NCBI RefSeq assembly: GCF_002803065.1
Contig: NZ_NNBL01000002.1
Span: forward strand, 62,001 to 126,000
Source: Streptomyces sp. CB01635
Lineage (GTDB): Bacteria > Actinomycetota > Actinomycetes > Streptomycetales > Streptomycetaceae
DNA: 64,000 nucleotides
Reading direction: 5' to 3'
In this document: piece by piece, positions 22,528 through 32,364 of the stretch
How positions within the stretch are numbered: position 1 is the first letter of the stretch
How the letters are laid out: the number at the start of each line of letters is the position of its first letter
The notes under the pieces: model-generated
What the model was told of the DNA's origin: nothing
The model's database searches: none
What the model saw: the letters and a program-made list of their open reading frames with translations, nothing else
Made by a program: the position numbers and the translations under genes

Positions 22528-23465
22528 CGACCAGCGCCGAGACCGTCATCGCACCGCCGCGCGCGCAGGCCGCCGCGGCGGGCGCCGCCACCGTCGGCAG
22601 GAAGCAGGGCTTCCAGCACGGCGGCTGGTTCGTCGCCCCGTTCCTGGCACTGTTCGCGTTCTTCGTGATCTGGCCGCTGCTGCGCGGCGTCTACCTCAGC
22701 TTCACGGACGCCAACATCTCCGGCGACAGCGCGGGCTTCATCGGCTTCGACAACTATCGCGAGGCCCTCCATGACCCGCTGATGTGGGACTCGCTCGGCC
22801 ACAGCGCCTTCTTCACGCTGCTCGTCGTGCCCTGCATCACCGTCCTCGCCTTCCTGCTCGCGATGCTGGCCCACCACATAGAGCGCGGCACATGGCTGTG
22901 GCGGCTCTGCTTCTTCCTGCCGTTCCTGCTGCCCTCCACCGTCGCGGGCAACCTGTGGCAGTGGCTGTTCAACCCCGGCACGGGCATGGTCAACCACGTC
23001 TTCGGCATCGACACCCCCTGGCTGACCGACAAGTCGTACGCGATGCTCGCCGTCGTCATCACGACCCTGTGGTGGACGGTCGGCTTCAGCTTCCTGCTCT
23101 ACCTCGCCGCGCTCCAGGGCATCCCCGGGCACCTCTACGAGGCCGCGAAGCTGGACGGCGCGAACGCCTGGCACCGCGTGGTCCACATCACCCTGCCGAT
23201 GCTGCGCAACATCACGGGCCTCGTCATCGCCCTGCAGATCCTCGCCTCGCTCCAGGTCTTCGACCAGGCCGTCGTGATGCAGGACTTCGGGCCGGGGCCG
23301 GAGGAATCGACGCGCACCTTCGTGCAGTTCACCCTCGAACAGGGCTTCACCAGCTACCGCGTGGGCTACGCCTCCGCCATCTCCGTCATCTTCTTCGTGA
23401 TCATCGCGGCCGTCGCCCTCGCGCGGATGTGGCTGCTGCGCAACCGTGAGGAGGGCGCGCGATGA
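22524..23465 (+). CDS. Sugar ABC transporter permease, MalF/UgpA-type
   Basis: This 313-aa protein has six predicted membrane helices. The EAA loop that contacts the ATPase is EAAKLDGANAWHRVVHITLP at about 207-226. The N-terminus is Ala-rich and cytoplasmic. It overlaps the binding-protein stop (ATGA, 22524-22527) and the next permease start (23462-23465). It forms a heterodimer with the following protein to import the oligosaccharide delivered by the binding protein. Confidence 0.88.
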   Translation: MTTSAETVIAPPRAQAAAAGAATVGRKQGFQHGGWFVAPFLALFAFFVIWPLLRGVYLSFTDANISGDSAGFIGFDNYREALHDPLMWDSLGHSAFFTLLVVPCITVLAFLLAMLAHHIERGTWLWRLCFFLPFLLPSTVAGNLWQWLFNPGTGMVNHVFGIDTPWLTDKSYAMLAVVITTLWWTVGFSFLLYLAALQGIPGHLYEAAKLDGANAWHRVVHITLPMLRNITGLVIALQILASLQVFDQAVVMQDFGPGPEESTRTFVQFTLEQGFTSYRVGYASAISVIFFVIIAAVALARMWLLRNREEGAR

Positions 23466-24331
23466 CCACCGACGCCACGCAGATACGCATCAAGACCCGT
23501 ACACGCAAGGCCTGGACGCCGAGCCAGATCGTGCTCACCCTCCTCGGCGTCGCCGTCTCCGCCGTCTTCCTGGCGCCGCTCGCCTGGGCCCTGTTCACCT
23601 CGCTGAAGTCGGAGACCGAGGCCGTCGAGGTGCCGCCGCACTGGCTGCCGAAGGGGTGGACCGGCCAGGCGTGGAAGGCACTCTTCGAGACCGGCAACAT
23701 CACCGACTGGTTCGTCAACTCCCTTGTGGTGTCGGTCTGTGTGACCGCGATCGTGCTGACGGTGAGCGCGCTCGCCGGCTACGGATTCGCCCGCACCGAG
23801 TTCCGCGGCAAGAACGTCCTGATGGGCGTCGTCATGGCCGGACTCATGATCTCCCCGGCCGTCCTCGGCGTGCCCCTGTTCACCACGGTCCAGCAGATGG
23901 GGATGGTCGACACGTACTGGGGCATGATCCTGCCGCAGTGCGCGCCGGCCGCGATGGTCTACATCCTCTACAAGTTCTTCCAGGGCATCCCCAAGGAGCT
24001 GGAGGAGGCCGCGTTCATCGACGGCGCCGGACGCTGGCGGGTCTTCTTCACCATCGTCGTGCCGCTCGCCCGGCCCTCGCTCGCGGCGGTGGGCATCTTC
24101 ACCTTCATCGCGTCGTGGAACAACTTCCTGTGGCCGTACATGGTCACCAACAACCCCGACCTGATGACCATGCCGAACGGCATCGCGACCGTCATGAACT
24201 CGTACGGCATCCAGTGGGCCCAGCTGATGGCCGGCGGTCTGATGGCGGGCCTGCCCCTGATCGTCGTCTTCGTCTTCTTCCAGCGCCAGATCGTGGCGGG
24301 CGTGGCCCACACAGGATTGGCGGGACAGTGA
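23462..24331 (+). CDS. Sugar ABC transporter permease, MalG/UgpE-type
   Basis: This 289-aa protein has six predicted membrane helices and an EAA loop, EEAAFIDGAGRWRVFFTIVV, at about 181-200. The opening IVLTLLGVAVSAVFLAPLAWALFTSLKSETE is typical of MalG-type CUT1 permeases. Its start overlaps the first permease by ATGA and its stop overlaps the GTG of the GH43 gene, so the four genes are translationally linked. It is the second half of the import channel. Confidence 0.88.
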   Translation: MTTDATQIRIKTRTRKAWTPSQIVLTLLGVAVSAVFLAPLAWALFTSLKSETEAVEVPPHWLPKGWTGQAWKALFETGNITDWFVNSLVVSVCVTAIVLTVSALAGYGFARTEFRGKNVLMGVVMAGLMISPAVLGVPLFTTVQQMGMVDTYWGMILPQCAPAAMVYILYKFFQGIPKELEEAAFIDGAGRWRVFFTIVVPLARPSLAAVGIFTFIASWNNFLWPYMVTNNPDLMTMPNGIATVMNSYGIQWAQLMAGGLMAGLPLIVVFVFFQRQIVAGVAHTGLAGQ

Positions 24332-25326
24332 CCGTACGCACAGTGGGCAGACCCCTGGCAGCCGTGGCGGCCGCCGCCCTTCTCGCCCTGCTGCCCACGA
24401 TGGCGCAGGCCGACGCCGCCTACCCGGACCCGCAGGCGATCACCGGCCAGCAGATCGTCCACGACCCGACGGTCATCAAGCTCAAGTCCGGCCAGTACGT
24501 GGCCTATTCGACCGGCGGCGTCATCGGAGCCCGCCTCTCGAAGGACCGCGTCCACTGGACCGACGAGGGCAACGCCTTCGCCGCGCCGCCGAGTTGGTGG
24601 TACGAGTACAACGACACCGGCGACCCGTGGGCCCCCGACGTCTCCTACCGCGACGGCACGTACTGGCTCTACTACGCGGTCTCGTCCTGGGGCACGAACC
24701 ACTCGGCGATCGGCGTCGCCACCTCCGCATCGGGTCTCCCGGGTACGTGGACGGACCACGGCAAGGTGTTCAGCTCCGGGACCACCGACACCTGGAACGC
24801 CATCGACCCGGCGATCGTCCGGGCCGACGGGAAACTCTGGATGAGCTTCGGCTCGTACTGGTCCGGCATCCGCATGGTCGAGCTGAACCCGCGGACCGGC
24901 AAGGCGATCGAGGGCGCGACCGTCCACCACCTGGCGACCCGCCCCGACGCCCCGTACGCGGTCGAGGGCCCGGCCGTCGTCCACCACGGCCACTACTACT
25001 ACCTCTTCGCCTCGTACGACGCGTGCTGCTCCGGCGTGAACTCCACGTACAAGATCCGGGTCGGCCGCTCGGCTTCGGTCACGGGCCCGTACGCGGACGA
25101 GGACGGCACCCCGCTCCTGGCCGGCGGCGGCACGCTGCTCCTCTCGGGGCACGGCCGGTTCGTCGGCACGGGGGGCGAGTCCGTCTTCCGCGACAAGGGG
25201 CGTGACGTACTCGCTTACCACTACTACGACGCCGGCGACTCCGGCACCCCCAAGCTCGGCCTCAACGAGCTGAGCTGGGGCAAGGACGGCTGGCCGGCTG
25301 TCCGGCGACTCGATCAACGTCCGTAA
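24328..25326 (+). CDS. Secreted GH43 arabinan endo-1,5-alpha-L-arabinanase
   Basis: This 332-aa protein has a Sec signal (about 1-30, ending MAQADA) and a single five-bladed GH43 domain. The three catalytic carboxylates are in place: base D46 (HDPTVI), pKa modulator D160 (NAIDPAIV) and acid E213 (AVEGPAVV). GGVIGARLSKDRVHWTD, WWYEYNDTGDPWAPDVSY and YDACCSG are typical of endo-arabinanases of subfamily-5 type. It cuts alpha-1,5-arabinan outside the cell, making oligomers for the adjacent importer. GTGA overlap with the permease fixes the GTG start at 24328. Other GH43 specificities (exo-arabinanase) remain possible. Confidence 0.85.
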   Translation: MTVRTVGRPLAAVAAAALLALLPTMAQADAAYPDPQAITGQQIVHDPTVIKLKSGQYVAYSTGGVIGARLSKDRVHWTDEGNAFAAPPSWWYEYNDTGDPWAPDVSYRDGTYWLYYAVSSWGTNHSAIGVATSASGLPGTWTDHGKVFSSGTTDTWNAIDPAIVRADGKLWMSFGSYWSGIRMVELNPRTGKAIEGATVHHLATRPDAPYAVEGPAVVHHGHYYYLFASYDACCSGVNSTYKIRVGRSASVTGPYADEDGTPLLAGGGTLLLSGHGRFVGTGGESVFRDKGRDVLAYHYYDAGDSGTPKLGLNELSWGKDGWPAVRRLDQRP

Positions 25327-25346
25327 TCCCGAACCCTGAGGGAGAC

Positions 25347-26855
25347 ATGACCCGCACCGCACGCTTCGCCCTCGACCCCGCCTTCACGGTCGGCACGGTC
25401 GACCCCCGGCTCTTCGGCTCCTTCGTGGAGCACCTGGGCCGCTGTGTCTACACCGGCATCTTCGAGCCGGACCACCCCACCGCCGATGAGGCGGGCCTGC
25501 GCCAGGACGTCCTGGAACTGGTCCGCGAACTCGGCGTCACCGCCGTCCGCTATCCCGGTGGCAACTTCGTCTCCGGCTACAAGTGGGAGGACTCGGTCGG
25601 CCCCGCCGAGGAGCGCCCGCGCCGTCTCGACCTGGCCTGGCGCACGACGGAGTCGAACCGCTTCGGCCTGTCCGAGTACATCGCGTTCCTGAAGAAGGTC
25701 GGCCCGCAGGCCGAACCGATGATGGCGGTGAACCTCGGCACGCGCGGCGTCGCGGAGGCCATCGAACTCCAGGAGTACGCCAACCACCCGGCGGGCACGG
25801 AGCTGTCGGACCGCCGCATCGCCCACGGCGACAAGGCCCCCTTCGGCATCAGGCTCTGGTGCCTGGGCAACGAGATGGACGGACCGTGGCAGACCGGCCA
25901 CAAGACGGCCGAGGAGTACGGGCGGCTCGCCGCCGAGACGGCGCGTGCGATGCGCCAGATCGACAAGGACGTCGAGCTGGTCGCCTGCGGCAGCTCGGGC
26001 CAAGGCATGGACACGTTCGCCGAGTGGGAGGCGAAGGTCCTGCAGGAGACCTACGACCTGGTCGACTACATCTCGCTCCACGCGTACTACGAGGAGCACG
26101 ACGGCGACCGGGACTCCTTCCTCGCGTCGGCGGTGGACATGGAGTCGTTCATCGAGAACGTCGTCGCAACGTGCGACCACGTGGGCGCACGCCTCAAGTC
26201 GAAGAAGAAGATCAACCTCTCTTTCGACGAGTGGAACGTCTGGTACATGTCGCGCACGGACGCCGAGGTCTCCGCCCTCGACTGGCCTCAGGCCCCCCGC
26301 CTCCTGGAGGACGTCTACTCGGTCACCGACGCGGTCGTCTTCGGTTCGCTCCTGATCGCCCTGCTCCGCCACGCGGACCGCGTCACGGTGGCCTGCCTGG
26401 CCCAACTCGTCAACGTCATCGCCCCGATCATGACCGAGCCCGGCGGCCCGGCCTGGCGCCAGACGACGTTCTTCCCGTTCGCGGCGGCGTCGCGGTACGG
26501 GCGCGGCGAGGTCCTCGACGTACGCATGTCAGGACCGACGTACGACACGAAGCGCCACGGCACCGCGGACCTGCTGCACGCTACGGCGGTCCGCGCGGAG
26601 GACGGAACGGTCACTGTGTTCGCGGTCAACCGCAGTCAGACGGAGTCCCTGCCGCTCGAAGTGACGATGCATGGGCTGGAGTTGGGTGAGGTCGTGGAGC
26701 ACTCGGTGCTTGCCGACGCCGACCCGGACGCCCGCAACACGCTCGCGGAGCCTGAGCGGGTGGCGCCGCATCAGGTGACGGGGACCGTGCTGGAGGGCGG
26801 CACCCTCAAGGCGACCCTCGAACCGCTGTCGTGGAACGTGATCCGGCTGGGCTGA
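25347..26855 (+). CDS. Intracellular GH51 alpha-L-arabinofuranosidase
   Basis: This 502-aa protein has no signal peptide. The GH51 TIM barrel shows acid/base E176 in WCLGNEMDG and nucleophile E295 in LSFDEWNVWY, and the C-terminal beta-sandwich ends EPLSWNVIRLG. The N-terminal FGSFVEHLGRCVYTGIFEPDHP is a strong family signature. It releases L-arabinose from imported arabino-oligosaccharides. It follows the GH43 gene by 20 bp with GAGGGAGAC before the ATG and ends the operon at a 19-bp hairpin. Pairing a secreted endo-enzyme, an importer and a cytoplasmic exo-enzyme is a classic Gram-positive arabinan strategy. Confidence 0.92.
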   Translation: MTRTARFALDPAFTVGTVDPRLFGSFVEHLGRCVYTGIFEPDHPTADEAGLRQDVLELVRELGVTAVRYPGGNFVSGYKWEDSVGPAEERPRRLDLAWRTTESNRFGLSEYIAFLKKVGPQAEPMMAVNLGTRGVAEAIELQEYANHPAGTELSDRRIAHGDKAPFGIRLWCLGNEMDGPWQTGHKTAEEYGRLAAETARAMRQIDKDVELVACGSSGQGMDTFAEWEAKVLQETYDLVDYISLHAYYEEHDGDRDSFLASAVDMESFIENVVATCDHVGARLKSKKKINLSFDEWNVWYMSRTDAEVSALDWPQAPRLLEDVYSVTDAVVFGSLLIALLRHADRVTVACLAQLVNVIAPIMTEPGGPAWRQTTFFPFAAASRYGRGEVLDVRMSGPTYDTKRHGTADLLHATAVRAEDGTVTVFAVNRSQTESLPLEVTMHGLELGEVVEHSVLADADPDARNTLAEPERVAPHQVTGTVLEGGTLKATLEPLSWNVIRLG

Positions 26856-26880
26856 GTCGTCGAAGGACCGTGCCGGTCCG

Positions 26881-27057
26881 TCAGTTGTCCGCCCCCACCC
26901 GCTCGCGGAGCGCTTCCGCGAGCGGGTGGGGGCGCTCCGCCGGCAGCTCGCGCAGTGCGTCGTCGAGACGTCCCTCGCGCACGGCGGCGTGGGTCGAGTG
27001 GGCCAGATCCGTGACATCGGTGATGTGCACGATCCAGCGGTCCACATAGCGCTCCAC
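26881..27057 (-). CDS. Small hypothetical protein or gene remnant (58 aa)
   Basis: A minus-strand frame reads VERYVDRWIVHITDVTDLAH, then a charged helical stretch rich in Glu, Arg and Leu, ending RVGADN. Third positions are overwhelmingly G or C, as in real Streptomyces genes. I placed the start at GTG 27057, but the same frame stays open further upstream without a good start or ribosome site, so it may be a 5'-truncated remnant. The 26891-26933 terminator hairpin falls inside its last codons, which is odd for a functional gene. Not recognised; no function proposed. Confidence 0.35.
   Translation of the reverse strand: MERYVDRWIVHITDVTDLAHSTHAAVREGRLDDALRELPAERPHPLAEALRERVGADN
26891..26933. 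terminator. Long perfect hairpin after the GH51 gene
   Basis: GCCCCCACCCGCTCGCGGA (26891-26909) pairs perfectly with its reverse complement at 26915-26933, giving a 19-bp stem and a GCGCT loop. It lies 35 bp after the GH51 stop and would end that operon, and transcripts from the opposite strand too. Confidence 0.75.
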
Positions 27058-27152
27058 GGCCTCACCGGACAGGCCGACCTGAATGGCGCGCCATGACCGG
27101 CATCGCCCGTGGTCGTCGCGGGCGATGCCGGGGGGACGCGGGTGGGGGTCGG

Positions 27153-28313
27153 TCAGGTGCTGAACGAGTGCACCGTTGTCGTCCGGTAGGTCTCGCCCGG
27201 GCGCAGCACCGTCGACGGGAACGCCGGATGGTTCGGCGAGTCCGGGAAGTGCTGCGTCTCCAGGCACAGGCCGTCGCCCTGCCGGTAGGTGCGCCCGGAG
27301 GGGCCGGTGAGCGTGCCGTCGAGGAAGTTGCCCGAGTAGAACTGGACGCCCGGCTGATCCGTGGCGATCTCCAGAGTGCGGCCGGAGGACGGGTCGCGCA
27401 GTGTCGCGAAGTGCACCGGCCGCGCCGTGATCCCCTTGTCGAGGACCCAGTTGTGGTCGAAGCCCTTGGCCGTGACCAGCTGCGGGTGCGCGGTGCGGAT
27501 GTCGCGGCCGATCGGCTTCGCGGAGCGGAAGTCGAACGGGGTGCCCGTGACCTTCGCCCGCTCACCGGTCGGGATGAGGCCCGAATCGGTGGGCGTGTAA
27601 CGGGAGGCGGCGAGGGTGAGTTCGTGGTCGTAGATGCCGCCGCTGCCCTCGCCCGCGAGGTTGTAGTACGTGTGGTTCGTCAGGTTCACGACGGTCGCCT
27701 TGTTCGTCGTCGCCTCGTAGTCGATGCGCCAGTCGCCGCTCGGCCCGAGGGTGTAGGTGACCGTTACCTTGAGCGTGCCTGGGTAGCCCATCTCGCCGTC
27801 GACCGACGTGTAGTGCAGCTTCAGGCCCACGTCGGAGCCGGAGTTGAAGTCTTCCACGTCCCACACCCGCGTGTTGAAGCCCTTCGCTCCGCCGTGCAGG
27901 GAGTTGGCCCCGTCGTTCACGGAGAGCTGATACGTCGTGCCGTCGAGGGCGAACCGGCCGTTCGCGATGCGGTTGCCGTAGCGGCCGATCGTGGCACCGA
28001 AGAATGTGGTGCCGGCGACGTAGTCCTCGATGGTGTCGTAGCCGAGGGAGACGTTCACGTACCGGCCGTGGCGGTCCGGTATCTCCAGGGACTGGACGAT
28101 GCCGCCGTAGGAGAGGACCTTCAGGCGGGTGCCGCCGTTCTCCAGGGACCAGCGGTAGATCCTCGTGCCGTCGGCGAGCTTGCCGAAGAGCTCCTTCACG
28201 GGCCTCCTGCTTCCCGAGGCGGAGGCCGAGGCGTGGGCTGTTCCGCCCAGCGCGGTGGCTGCTGCACCGGCGGCGGCGCCCGATGCGAGGAGAGTGCGTC
28301 TGCTCAGTTCCAT
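27153..28313 (-). CDS. Secreted aldose 1-epimerase (galactose mutarotase-like)
   Basis: This 386-aa protein has a twin-arginine signal (LSRRTLLASGAAAG) ending near HASA. The aldose-epimerase beta-sandwich shows the catalytic His in NHTYYNLAGEGSG, the catalytic Glu in LETQHFPDSPNHP, and the sugar-binding GRYGNRIANGRF and NSLHGGAKGF. It interconverts alpha and beta anomers of aldoses outside the cell before uptake. ATG 28313 has GAGGGAG 6 nt upstream; an in-frame TTG at 28328 is less likely. It lies downstream of mmsB on the same strand, separated by a strong hairpin, so it may be expressed at a lower level or from its own promoter. Confidence 0.85.
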   Translation of the reverse strand: MELSRRTLLASGAAAGAAATALGGTAHASASASGSRRPVKELFGKLADGTRIYRWSLENGGTRLKVLSYGGIVQSLEIPDRHGRYVNVSLGYDTIEDYVAGTTFFGATIGRYGNRIANGRFALDGTTYQLSVNDGANSLHGGAKGFNTRVWDVEDFNSGSDVGLKLHYTSVDGEMGYPGTLKVTVTYTLGPSGDWRIDYEATTNKATVVNLTNHTYYNLAGEGSGGIYDHELTLAASRYTPTDSGLIPTGERAKVTGTPFDFRSAKPIGRDIRTAHPQLVTAKGFDHNWVLDKGITARPVHFATLRDPSSGRTLEIATDQPGVQFYSGNFLDGTLTGPSGRTYRQGDGLCLETQHFPDSPNHPAFPSTVLRPGETYRTTTVHSFST

Positions 28314-28334
28314 GTGCGGCTCCCTCAAAGGGTG

Positions 28335-28363
28335 GGCCCCGCCGGGCTTGGGCCGGCGGGGCC
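28335..28363 (-). terminator. Hairpin between mmsB and the secreted epimerase gene
   Basis: GGCCCCGCCGG (28335-28345) pairs perfectly with CCGGCGGGGCC (28353-28363) to form an 11-bp stem. It lies 9 bp after the mmsB stop and 22 bp before the epimerase ATG, so it could terminate, or attenuate, transcription between them. Confidence 0.65.
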
Positions 28364-28371
28364 GAGCTGAC

Positions 28372-29622
28372 TTACGAACCGACCTTGCGCTTGTTCCACA
28401 CGTCGAAGCCGACCGCCGCGAGCAGCACCAGGCCCTTGATGACCTGCTGCCAGTCGGTGCCGACGCCGACGAGGTTCATGCCGTTGTTCAGGACGCCGAG
28501 GACGGTGCCGCCGATGATCGCGCCGAGCACCGTGCCGACGCCGCCGCTCATCGACGCGCCGCCGATGAACGAGGCGGCGATCGCCTCGAGTTCGAAGTTG
28601 ACGCCCGCCTTCGGCGACGCGGCGTTGAAGCGGGCCGCGAAGACCAGGCCCGCGAGCGCCGCCAGCATCCCCATGTTGAGGAAGACCGCGAAGGTGACCT
28701 TCTTGTCCCGGACGCCGGAGAGCTTCGCCGCCGGCAGGTTGCCGCCGATCGCGTACACATGGCGGCCGATCACCGCGTTGCGCATCACATAGCCGAAGGC
28801 GACGAGGAGCACGGCCAGGACGATCAGCACCACGGGCGCGCCCTTGTAGCTGGCGAGCAGCAGGGTGAAGACGAGGACGGCGGCGACCAGCGCGGTGAGC
28901 TTCAGCGCGAACAGCTTCGCGGGCAGCACGTCGAGCGCGTACTCCTGCTGGCGCTTGCGGTCGCGCACCTCCTGCCACACGACGAGGGCGATGAGGCCGA
29001 GGCCGAGGAGCAGGGTGAGGTTGTGGTAGTTGGTGTCGGGGCCGACCTCGGGCAGGAAGCCGTTGGCCACCTTCTGCAGCCCTTCGGGGAACGGGCCGAG
29101 CGTCTGCCCCTTGAGGAAGATCTCCGTCAGACCGCGGAAGAGCAGCATGCCCGCCAGGGTCACGATGAACGACGGTATACCGAGGTAGGCGATGAAGAAG
29201 CCCTGCATGGCCCCCGCGACCGCGCCGACGGCGAGGACCGCGATCGCGGCCACCGGCCACGACCAGTGGTGCGTGACCATGAGCACCGCGGCGAGCGCCC
29301 CCGTGAACGCGGTGATGGAGCCGACCGACAGGTCGATGTGGCCCGCGATGATGACGATCATCATGCCGATCGCCAGGATCAGGATGTAGCTGTTCTGCAG
29401 CACCAGGTTCGAGACATTGCGCGGCAGCAGCAGGTCGCCGCCCGTCCAGACCTCGAAAAGGATCACGATCAGGCCGAGGGCGAAGAGCATCCCGTACTGC
29501 CGCATGTTGCGGCGCATGCCGTCGATGAGCAGCCGGCCGAGGCCGGTCGCGTGCCCGTTGTCTCCGGATTCCTTCGGGGCCTCGGCGCCGGCCGGCGACC
29601 CGGCCTTCAGGTTCGTGCTCAT
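28372..29622 (-). CDS. mmsB: Multiple-monosaccharide ABC transporter permease MmsB
   Basis: This 416-aa CUT2-class sugar permease has about ten hydrophobic helices. Family words include YGMLFALGLIVILFEVWTGG, the IAGHIDLSVGSITAFTGALA helix near residue 90, and INGG-type ending NNGMNLVGVGTDWQQVIKG. The extended loop containing RQQEYALD between helices is characteristic of MmsB/XylH-type members. It lies 5 bp after mmsA. With MmsA and the ChvE-like protein it forms a complete importer for monosaccharides such as L-arabinose, D-galactose, D-xylose or glucose in characterised homologues. Confidence 0.88.
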   Translation of the reverse strand: MSTNLKAGSPAGAEAPKESGDNGHATGLGRLLIDGMRRNMRQYGMLFALGLIVILFEVWTGGDLLLPRNVSNLVLQNSYILILAIGMMIVIIAGHIDLSVGSITAFTGALAAVLMVTHHWSWPVAAIAVLAVGAVAGAMQGFFIAYLGIPSFIVTLAGMLLFRGLTEIFLKGQTLGPFPEGLQKVANGFLPEVGPDTNYHNLTLLLGLGLIALVVWQEVRDRKRQQEYALDVLPAKLFALKLTALVAAVLVFTLLLASYKGAPVVLIVLAVLLVAFGYVMRNAVIGRHVYAIGGNLPAAKLSGVRDKKVTFAVFLNMGMLAALAGLVFAARFNAASPKAGVNFELEAIAASFIGGASMSGGVGTVLGAIIGGTVLGVLNNGMNLVGVGTDWQQVIKGLVLLAAVGFDVWNKRKVGS

Positions 29623-29627
29623 CGGTC

Positions 29628-31169
29628 CTACCTCTTGTCCTTGGTCATGTGCCGCATCAGCACTTCCTGGGTGGCCTCCGCTCGCGGGACCTCACCGGTG
29701 AGCCGTCCGGCCGACATCGTGTAGATCCGGTCGCACATGCCGAGCAGCTCGGGCAGTTCGGAGGAGATGAAGACAACGGCCTTGCCCTCGGCGGCCAGTT
29801 GGTCGATCACCGTGTAGATCTCGTACTTCGCGCCCACGTCGATGCCGCGGGTCGGCTCGTCGAGGATCAGCACATCGGGCCCAGCGAAGATCCACTTGCT
29901 GAGGACGACCTTCTGCTGGTTGCCGCCGGAGAGCCGGCCCACGGGTTCGGAGACGTTGGGCGCCTTGATGTTCATGGACTTCCGGAAGCCCTCGGAGACC
30001 TTCCGCTCCTCGTGCTCGTCGACCACCCCGCGCCGGGCGACCTTGCGCAGCGCGCTCAGCGAGATGTTGCGGTTGATGGAGTCGATGAGGTTGAGGCCGT
30101 AGTGCTTGCGGTCCTCCGTGACGTACGCGATGCCGTGTCCGACCGCCTCGGGGACGGTGCGGGTGCGGATCTCGGTACCGTCCTTGAGGACGCTGCCGCC
30201 CGCGTACTTCCCGTAGGCCCGGCCGAACACGCTCATCGCGAGTTCCGTGCGGCCCGCGCCCATCAGCCCCGCGATACCGACGATCTCCCCGCGGCGCACG
30301 TTCAGGGACACCGAGTCGACGACCTTGCGCTGCTGGTCGATGGGGTGGAAGACGGTCCAGTCGCGGATCTCGAGGGCCGGCGCCGCCGTGTGGTCCTGCG
30401 GGTGCGGGGTGCGCTCCGGGAAGCGGTGGTCGAGGTCGCGGCCGACCATGGCGCGGATGATCCGCTCCTCGGTCGTCTCCGCGGCCTTCACGTCGAGCGT
30501 CTCGATGGAGTGCCCGTCGCGGATGACCGTCACCGAGTCCGCGACCCGGGCGATCTCGTTGAGCTTGTGCGAGATGATGATCGAGGTGATGCCCTGGCCC
30601 TTCAACTCCAGGATCAGATCGAGGAGTTTGCCGCTGTCCTCGTCGTTGAGCGCGGCCGTCGGCTCGTCGAGGATGAGCAGCTTCACCTCCTTCGACAGGG
30701 CCTTGGCGATCTCGACCAGCTGCTGCTTCCCGACGCCGATGTCGGCGACGCGGGTCTGCGGGTGCTCGTTCAGACCGACCCGCCGCAGCAGGTCCGTGGC
30801 GTGCTTGAGGGTCTCGCCCCAGCTGATCACGCCCCGCGTGGCGTGCTCGTTGCCGAGGAAGATGTTCTCGGCGAGCGAGAGGTACGGCACCAGGGCGAGC
30901 TCCTGGTGGATGATCACGATGCCGCGCTTCTCGCTCGCCCCGATGTCCTTGAACCGGCACGGCTCGCCCTCGAAGAGGATCTCCCCCTCGTAACTGCCGT
31001 GCGGGTGAACGCCGCTGAGGACCTTCATCAGCGTCGACTTCCCGGCGCCGTTCTCCCCGCAGACGGCGTGGACCTCGCCCGCGCGGACGCTCAGAGAGAC
31101 GTCCGCGAGCGCCTTGACGCCGGGAAAGGTCTTGACGATCGAGCGCATTTCCAGGACGGGTCCCGCCAT
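29628..31169 (-). CDS. mmsA: Multiple-monosaccharide ABC transporter ATPase MmsA
   Basis: This 513-aa protein contains two ABC ATPase domains. The first has Walker [10 protein letters not shown] (about 38-46) and Walker [12 protein letters not shown]. The second has the degenerate P-loop GLMGAGRTE, signature [14 protein letters not shown] and Walker [15 protein letters not shown]. Two fused domains with one degenerate P-loop are typical of CUT2 sugar transporters. It energises import through MmsB. It lies 43 bp downstream of the binding-protein gene on the same strand. Confidence 0.9.
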   Translation of the reverse strand: MAGPVLEMRSIVKTFPGVKALADVSLSVRAGEVHAVCGENGAGKSTLMKVLSGVHPHGSYEGEILFEGEPCRFKDIGASEKRGIVIIHQELALVPYLSLAENIFLGNEHATRGVISWGETLKHATDLLRRVGLNEHPQTRVADIGVGKQQLVEIAKALSKEVKLLILDEPTAALNDEDSGKLLDLILELKGQGITSIIISHKLNEIARVADSVTVIRDGHSIETLDVKAAETTEERIIRAMVGRDLDHRFPERTPHPQDHTAAPALEIRDWTVFHPIDQQRKVVDSVSLNVRRGEIVGIAGLMGAGRTELAMSVFGRAYGKYAGGSVLKDGTEIRTRTVPEAVGHGIAYVTEDRKHYGLNLIDSINRNISLSALRKVARRGVVDEHEERKVSEGFRKSMNIKAPNVSEPVGRLSGGNQQKVVLSKWIFAGPDVLILDEPTRGIDVGAKYEIYTVIDQLAAEGKAVVFISSELPELLGMCDRIYTMSAGRLTGEVPRAEATQEVLMRHMTKDKR

Positions 31170-31212
31170 GGTCGTGCCTTTCTGCTCCGTGTGAACCGGT
31201 GGTGTGGGCGGG

Positions 31213-32328
31213 CTACTTGAGGTCGCTCGCCTTGATGTAGCCGGTGTCGATGAGCTCCTTCTGGTAGTTGCTCTTGTCGACGCTCACCGGCTGGAGCAGG
31301 TAGGACGGCACGACCTTCTTGCCGTTGTTGTACGAAGTGGTGTCGTTGACCTGCGGCTTCTTCCCCTTCAGCACCGCGTCGACCATGCTGGAGGCGACCT
31401 TGGCCAGCTCCCGGGTGTCCTTGTAGACGGTCTGGGTCTGCTGGCCCGCGACGATCGACTTCACCGAGGCGACCTCGGCGTCCTGCCCGGTGACGACGGG
31501 CAGCGGCTTACTCGCGGAGCCGTAGTCGTCGGACTTGAGGGCGGACAGGATGCCGATCGAGATGCCGTCGTACGGGGAGAGGACGGCGTCCACCTTGGCG
31601 GAGGAGTACGACGACGTGAGCAGGTCGTCCATGCGCTTCTGCGCGGTGCCGCCGTCCCAGCGCAGCGTCGTGACCTTGTTGAGCGCCGTCTGGCCGGACC
31701 TGACCACAAGCTGCTTCTTGTCGATGTAGGGCTGGAGCACCTTCATCGCGCCGTTGAAGAAGTACTTGGTGTTGTTGTCGTCGTTCGAGCCCGCGAACAG
31801 CTCGATGTTGAAGGGCCCCTTCTTGGAGCCGTCCTTCAGACCCAGCTTCTCGGTGATGTACGTGCCCTGGAGCTGGCCGACCTTCTCGTTGTCGAAGGAG
31901 GCGTAGTAGTCGACGTAGGGGGAGTTGAGCAGGAGACGGTCGTAGGAGATGACGGGGATGTCCGCGTCATGGGCCTCCTTGAGCACGTTGGAGAGCGCGT
32001 CGCCGTTGATCGCGGCGATGACCAGCGCGTCCACGCCCTGCGTGATCATGCCCTCGAGCTGCTGGACCTGCTGGTCGACGTCGTCCTCGCCGTACTGGAG
32101 GGTCGTCTTGTAGCCGGCCTTGTGCAGTGTGGCGACCATGTTCTTGCCGTCGGCTATCCAGCGCTCGGACGACTTGGTCGGCATGGCGATGCCGACGGTC
32201 ATCTCCTTCTTGTCCTTGGCTTCCTTGCTGCCGCCCTCGCTGCTCTGCCCGCAGGCGGTCAGGGCGAGGGCGAGAGCGGCGGCTCCCGCCACGGCGGAAA
32301 CGGCACTTCTGCGGTTGCGCATGGTCAT
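31213..32328 (-). CDS. chvE: Monosaccharide-binding lipoprotein, ChvE-like
   Basis: This 371-aa lipoprotein has a signal peptide and lipobox LTAC at C26, then the type I periplasmic-binding fold with [57 protein letters not shown] and [18 protein letters not shown]. This is the ChvE/multiple-monosaccharide subgroup, whose members bind arabinose, galactose, glucose or xylose. It is the receptor of the MmsAB importer. It starts 61 bp after the U32-like gene, in a spacer holding four short direct repeats, and probably shares that gene's IclR-controlled promoter. Confidence 0.9.
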   Translation of the reverse strand: MTMRNRRSAVSAVAGAAALALALTACGQSSEGGSKEAKDKKEMTVGIAMPTKSSERWIADGKNMVATLHKAGYKTTLQYGEDDVDQQVQQLEGMITQGVDALVIAAINGDALSNVLKEAHDADIPVISYDRLLLNSPYVDYYASFDNEKVGQLQGTYITEKLGLKDGSKKGPFNIELFAGSNDDNNTKYFFNGAMKVLQPYIDKKQLVVRSGQTALNKVTTLRWDGGTAQKRMDDLLTSSYSSAKVDAVLSPYDGISIGILSALKSDDYGSASKPLPVVTGQDAEVASVKSIVAGQQTQTVYKDTRELAKVASSMVDAVLKGKKPQVNDTTSYNNGKKVVPSYLLQPVSVDKSNYQKELIDTGYIKASDLK

Positions 32329-32364
32329 CAGTCCTTGTCGGTCGCGTCGGGGGGAGCGGAAACG

